Shown here piece after piece: positions 4,753-6,918 of a DNA stretch of 6,918 nt. The number at the start of each line of letters is the position of its first letter. The stretch's first letter is position 1. The notes beneath the pieces are model-generated. The model was not told where the DNA came from, did not search any database, and saw nothing but the letters and a program-made list of their open reading frames with translations. Origin of the DNA: CFX5 sp964568485 (GTDB lineage Bacteria > Chloroflexota > Anaerolineae > Caldilineales > Caldilineaceae); contig CAZMRA010000273.1 in NCBI GenBank assembly GCA_964568485.1, forward strand, positions 1 through 6,918, in the 5' to 3' direction. The translations under genes were made by a program, and so were the position numbers.

Positions 4753-6797
4753 AGACGAGCCAAGGCCTGGGGCTCGGTAACAGGCAATTGGCAGGCGTAG
4801 TTTTCGCACACATAGACCGCTGCTTGCCCATCCACCAACTCCCGGTCGGTGAGCAGCGGCAAGATCGCCTCTTCGCCAGGGCGGCGGAAAGCGATAACGG
4901 TATTAGGCAAATAGTGTTGGCGGATCTCGCGCAAGAGCGCTTGCGTTTGCTCGGAGGCGGGGTCGCCCACAATGGCAATCTCTTGGCTGGGCGTTACTAG
5001 GGCCTGCACCACTCCCAACAATCGACCGAAACCAGTTGGTTGACGCACCAGAGCCTCTTTCACAGCCAGGCAGATCCGCGTCGCCTCGGCCCGATATTCC
5101 GCCTTATCGAGCAAACTCGCCAGCCGCAGCAGCGACTCGGCAGCCAGGGCATTACCACTGGGGATCGCATTGTCGATAAAGTCTTTGCGCCGCACCACCA
5201 GCTGTTCATGGTCGAGCCCGGTCTGGAAGAAACCACCCAACTGGCGATCGGCAAATTGGGCAACCATCAATTGGGCCAAGCGAGTGGCCTCGCCCAACCA
5301 GCGCATCTCGAAGGTCGCCTCATAGAGCGCAATCAGCCCCCGCGTTAACGCAGCGTAATCCTCTAGATAGCCATTGAAACGAGCCTGTCCATCTTTAAAG
5401 CTGCGATACAACTTGCCGTCGTCCTGGCTCATCTGGCTGAGGATAAAGTTGGCGGCGTTTGTAGCCGCATTTAGCGCATCGCTCCGCTCGAGCACCACCC
5501 CACATTCGGCCAGCGCATGGATCATCAAGCCATTCCACTCGGTGAGGATCTTTTCATCGCGCCCCGGCTTGACACGCGATTCGCGGGCGGCGAACAATTT
5601 GCGGCGGCTATCGGCCAATACCGCGCTGATTTCCTCTGGTGGGCGGCCGGTGGCGTGGGCCACACTGGCCTCGCTGCTCACCACAGAGAGAATATTGGTT
5701 CCCTCAAAATTGCCTTGTGGCGAGACTCCATAATAACTGGCAAAAATAGCCGCTTCCTCTGCACTGAGAACTTCTTCGATCTCTTCCGGCGTCCAGACAA
5801 AGAATTTGCCCTCGTGCCCTTCGCTATCCGCATCTTGCGTGCTATAAAACCCGCCATCGGGCGAGGTCATTTCGCGCAACACATAATCGATGGTCTCATC
5901 GAGCACGCGGCGATAGAGCGGCTGCTTGGTCAATTGCCAGGCGTGGAGATAGGTGCGCAACAGCTGCGCATTGTCGTACAACATCTTCTCGAAGTGGGGT
6001 GTCAGCCAGATCGCATCGACGCTGTAGCGGTGAAACCCGCCGCCCAGGTGATCGTATATGCCCCCCTTGGCCATCTTTTCTAAGGTCAACTCGGCCATGT
6101 AGAGCACATCTAGATCATTCGTGCGGCGATATTCGGCCAAGCAAAAATCCAGCGTCATCGGCTGGGGGAATTTGGGTTGGCTGCCAAACCCGCCATTTTC
6201 GTCATCGAATAGTTGCAATAAGATGTCGGTGGCTTCGCGCAACATTTCGGGCGTAAGTTCGCCACTGCCGCCTCCGATCTGGGTGGACCGCTGCAAAGCA
6301 GAAGTCAGCCGTTGCGCTTGGCCGATCACCTGGTCGCGGCGCTGGCGATAGGCTTCCGCCACCGAGCGCAACACTTGCGGGAAGCTGGGCATGCCATAGC
6401 GGGGTTCGGGTGGGAAATAAGTACCACCGTAAAAGGGTTGGCCGTCCGGCGTGAGAAAAACACTCATCGGCCAGCCACCTTGCCCGGTCATCGAGACCAC
6501 CGCATCCATATAGATCGCATCGAGATCGGGGCGTTCTTCGCGATCCACCTTGATATTAACGAATTGCTCATTCATCAAGGCAGCGATAGATTCATTCTCG
6601 AAACTCTCCCGCTCCATGACATGGCACCAATGGCAGGCCGAGTAGCCAATGCTGAGGAAGATTGGCTTATCTTCGCGCTGCGCCTTCTCAAGCGCTTCAG
6701 CACTCCAGGGGTACCAATCAACAGGATTATGCGCATGTTGCAGCAGATAGGGCGAGGTTTCGTGGATCAACTGGTTGGTGTGGGTGGGTTTGCTCAT
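4743..6797 (-). CDS. Thioredoxin-domain protein of the YyaL/SPATA20 (DUF255) family
   Basis: This is a 684-residue cytoplasmic protein of a family conserved from bacteria to humans (B. subtilis YyaL, human SPATA20) whose reaction is not established. The first ~170 residues form a thioredoxin-like domain: ETSPYLLQHAHNPVDWYPW at 13-31, a CHWC redox motif at 55-58, VDREERPDLD at 84-93, and GGWP at 107-110 with the likely cis-proline. The remainder resembles an alpha/alpha-barrel of the N-acylglucosamine 2-epimerase/glycosidase type, with GGFGSQPKFPQP at 202-213, GGGFHRYSVD at 252-261, TPHFEKMLYDN at 266-276, QDADSEG at 321-327 and a terminal VCENYAC at 663-669. Length is normal and the gene looks intact. 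I chose the ATG at 6797 because it begins just before the conserved block; a GTG at 6827 would add ten residues but lies upstream of the expected transcription start. It is convergent with the secreted-protein gene. Without a signal peptide, it should act in the cytoplasm. Confidence 0.93.
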   Translation of the reverse strand: MSKPTHTNQLIHETSPYLLQHAHNPVDWYPWSAEALEKAQREDKPIFLSIGYSACHWCHVMERESFENESIAALMNEQFVNIKVDREERPDLDAIYMDAVVSMTGQGGWPMSVFLTPDGQPFYGGTYFPPEPRYGMPSFPQVLRSVAEAYRQRRDQVIGQAQRLTSALQRSTQIGGGSGELTPEMLREATDILLQLFDDENGGFGSQPKFPQPMTLDFCLAEYRRTNDLDVLYMAELTLEKMAKGGIYDHLGGGFHRYSVDAIWLTPHFEKMLYDNAQLLRTYLHAWQLTKQPLYRRVLDETIDYVLREMTSPDGGFYSTQDADSEGHEGKFFVWTPEEIEEVLSAEEAAIFASYYGVSPQGNFEGTNILSVVSSEASVAHATGRPPEEISAVLADSRRKLFAARESRVKPGRDEKILTEWNGLMIHALAECGVVLERSDALNAATNAANFILSQMSQDDGKLYRSFKDGQARFNGYLEDYAALTRGLIALYEATFEMRWLGEATRLAQLMVAQFADRQLGGFFQTGLDHEQLVVRRKDFIDNAIPSGNALAAESLLRLASLLDKAEYRAEATRICLAVKEALVRQPTGFGRLLGVVQALVTPSQEIAIVGDPASEQTQALLREIRQHYLPNTVIAFRRPGEEAILPLLTDRELVDGQAAVYVCENYACQLPVTEPQALARLLD

Positions 6798-6828
6798 GCG
6801 GCTCACTTTCTTGGGTTGCGGAATCACC

Positions 6829-6837
6829 TTTATAACA
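6829..6837 (-). promoter_or_regulatory. Extended -10 promoter candidate for the YyaL/SPATA20-type gene
   Basis: On the minus strand this reads TGTTATAAA: a TGn extension directly before TATAAA, a five-of-six match to TATAAT. No good -35 hexamer lies 17 bases upstream, which fits an extended -10 promoter. Transcription would begin near 6822, giving a leader of about 25 bases for the ATG at 6797 and excluding the GTG at 6827 as a start. Confidence 0.4.
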
Positions 6838-6918
6838 TGGTACCCGCGTTTGGTAGACGGATGTTGCGAGGGGGCTTACGATTACACCTGATGGTTTGTG
6901 GGTTGCACCGAGCTACAG

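Noticed and set aside
5517..6083. 188-codon plus-strand reading frame
   Set aside because: Antisense to the YyaL/SPATA20 gene, which shows family motifs throughout this stretch.
1..6918. Search for CRISPR arrays, insertion sequences, tRNA/rRNA, toxin-antitoxin or defence genes
   Set aside because: No regularly spaced direct repeats, terminal inverted repeats with a transposase, RNA-gene signatures or known defence motifs could be seen by eye on either strand.

Overview
The window looks like ordinary chromosomal DNA from a free-living bacterium, most likely a member of the Chloroflexota (Chloroflexi). This is inferred from three things: the protein sequences, the moderately GC-rich codon use (judged by eye, not computed), and above all a small secreted protein. 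That protein combines a lone fibronectin-III-like fold with a short 'FLPLI' motif near its C-terminus, a pattern I associate with exported Chloroflexota proteins. The placement is an inference; no rRNA or other marker gene is present. I see no phage, plasmid, insertion-sequence, CRISPR, rRNA or tRNA signal.

Layout. Bases 1-3835 hold four plus-strand genes: the 3' two thirds of a phosphoglucomutase/phosphomannomutase gene, cut by the window edge inside its metal-binding loop; a TatD-family metal-dependent hydrolase; a long-chain polyprenyl diphosphate synthase; and a family 2 glycosyltransferase. The last two are effectively contiguous and probably cotranscribed. Bases 3836-4260 are a 425-base, AT-richer stretch with no convincing gene; it probably holds the promoter and leader of the next gene. 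Bases 4261-4746 encode the small secreted protein. It meets a long minus-strand gene tail to tail, and the two stop codons share bases inside a small perfect inverted repeat. The minus-strand gene (4743-6797) encodes a YyaL/SPATA20-type protein, a thioredoxin-like domain joined to an alpha/alpha-barrel domain. Its promoter-like region lies at 6829-6837, and the window ends about 80 bases upstream.

How the genes could work together. The phosphohexomutase supplies hexose-1-phosphates for nucleotide sugars, the prenyl synthase makes long isoprenoid diphosphates (quinone side chains or glycan lipid carriers), and the glycosyltransferase uses activated sugars. Three of the four plus-strand genes therefore fit a loose envelope-glycan/isoprenoid theme. 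TatD is a housekeeping neighbour. The secreted protein and the thioredoxin-like protein have no defined biochemical role that I can assign.

The items most worth a second look are: the stand-alone secreted protein and its long leader; the inverted repeat centred on the overlapping stop codons; a stem-loop with two competing foldings between the first two genes; and a related GCTC(A/G)GCAACC arm that recurs between genes. I did not find evidence of a new multi-gene system.
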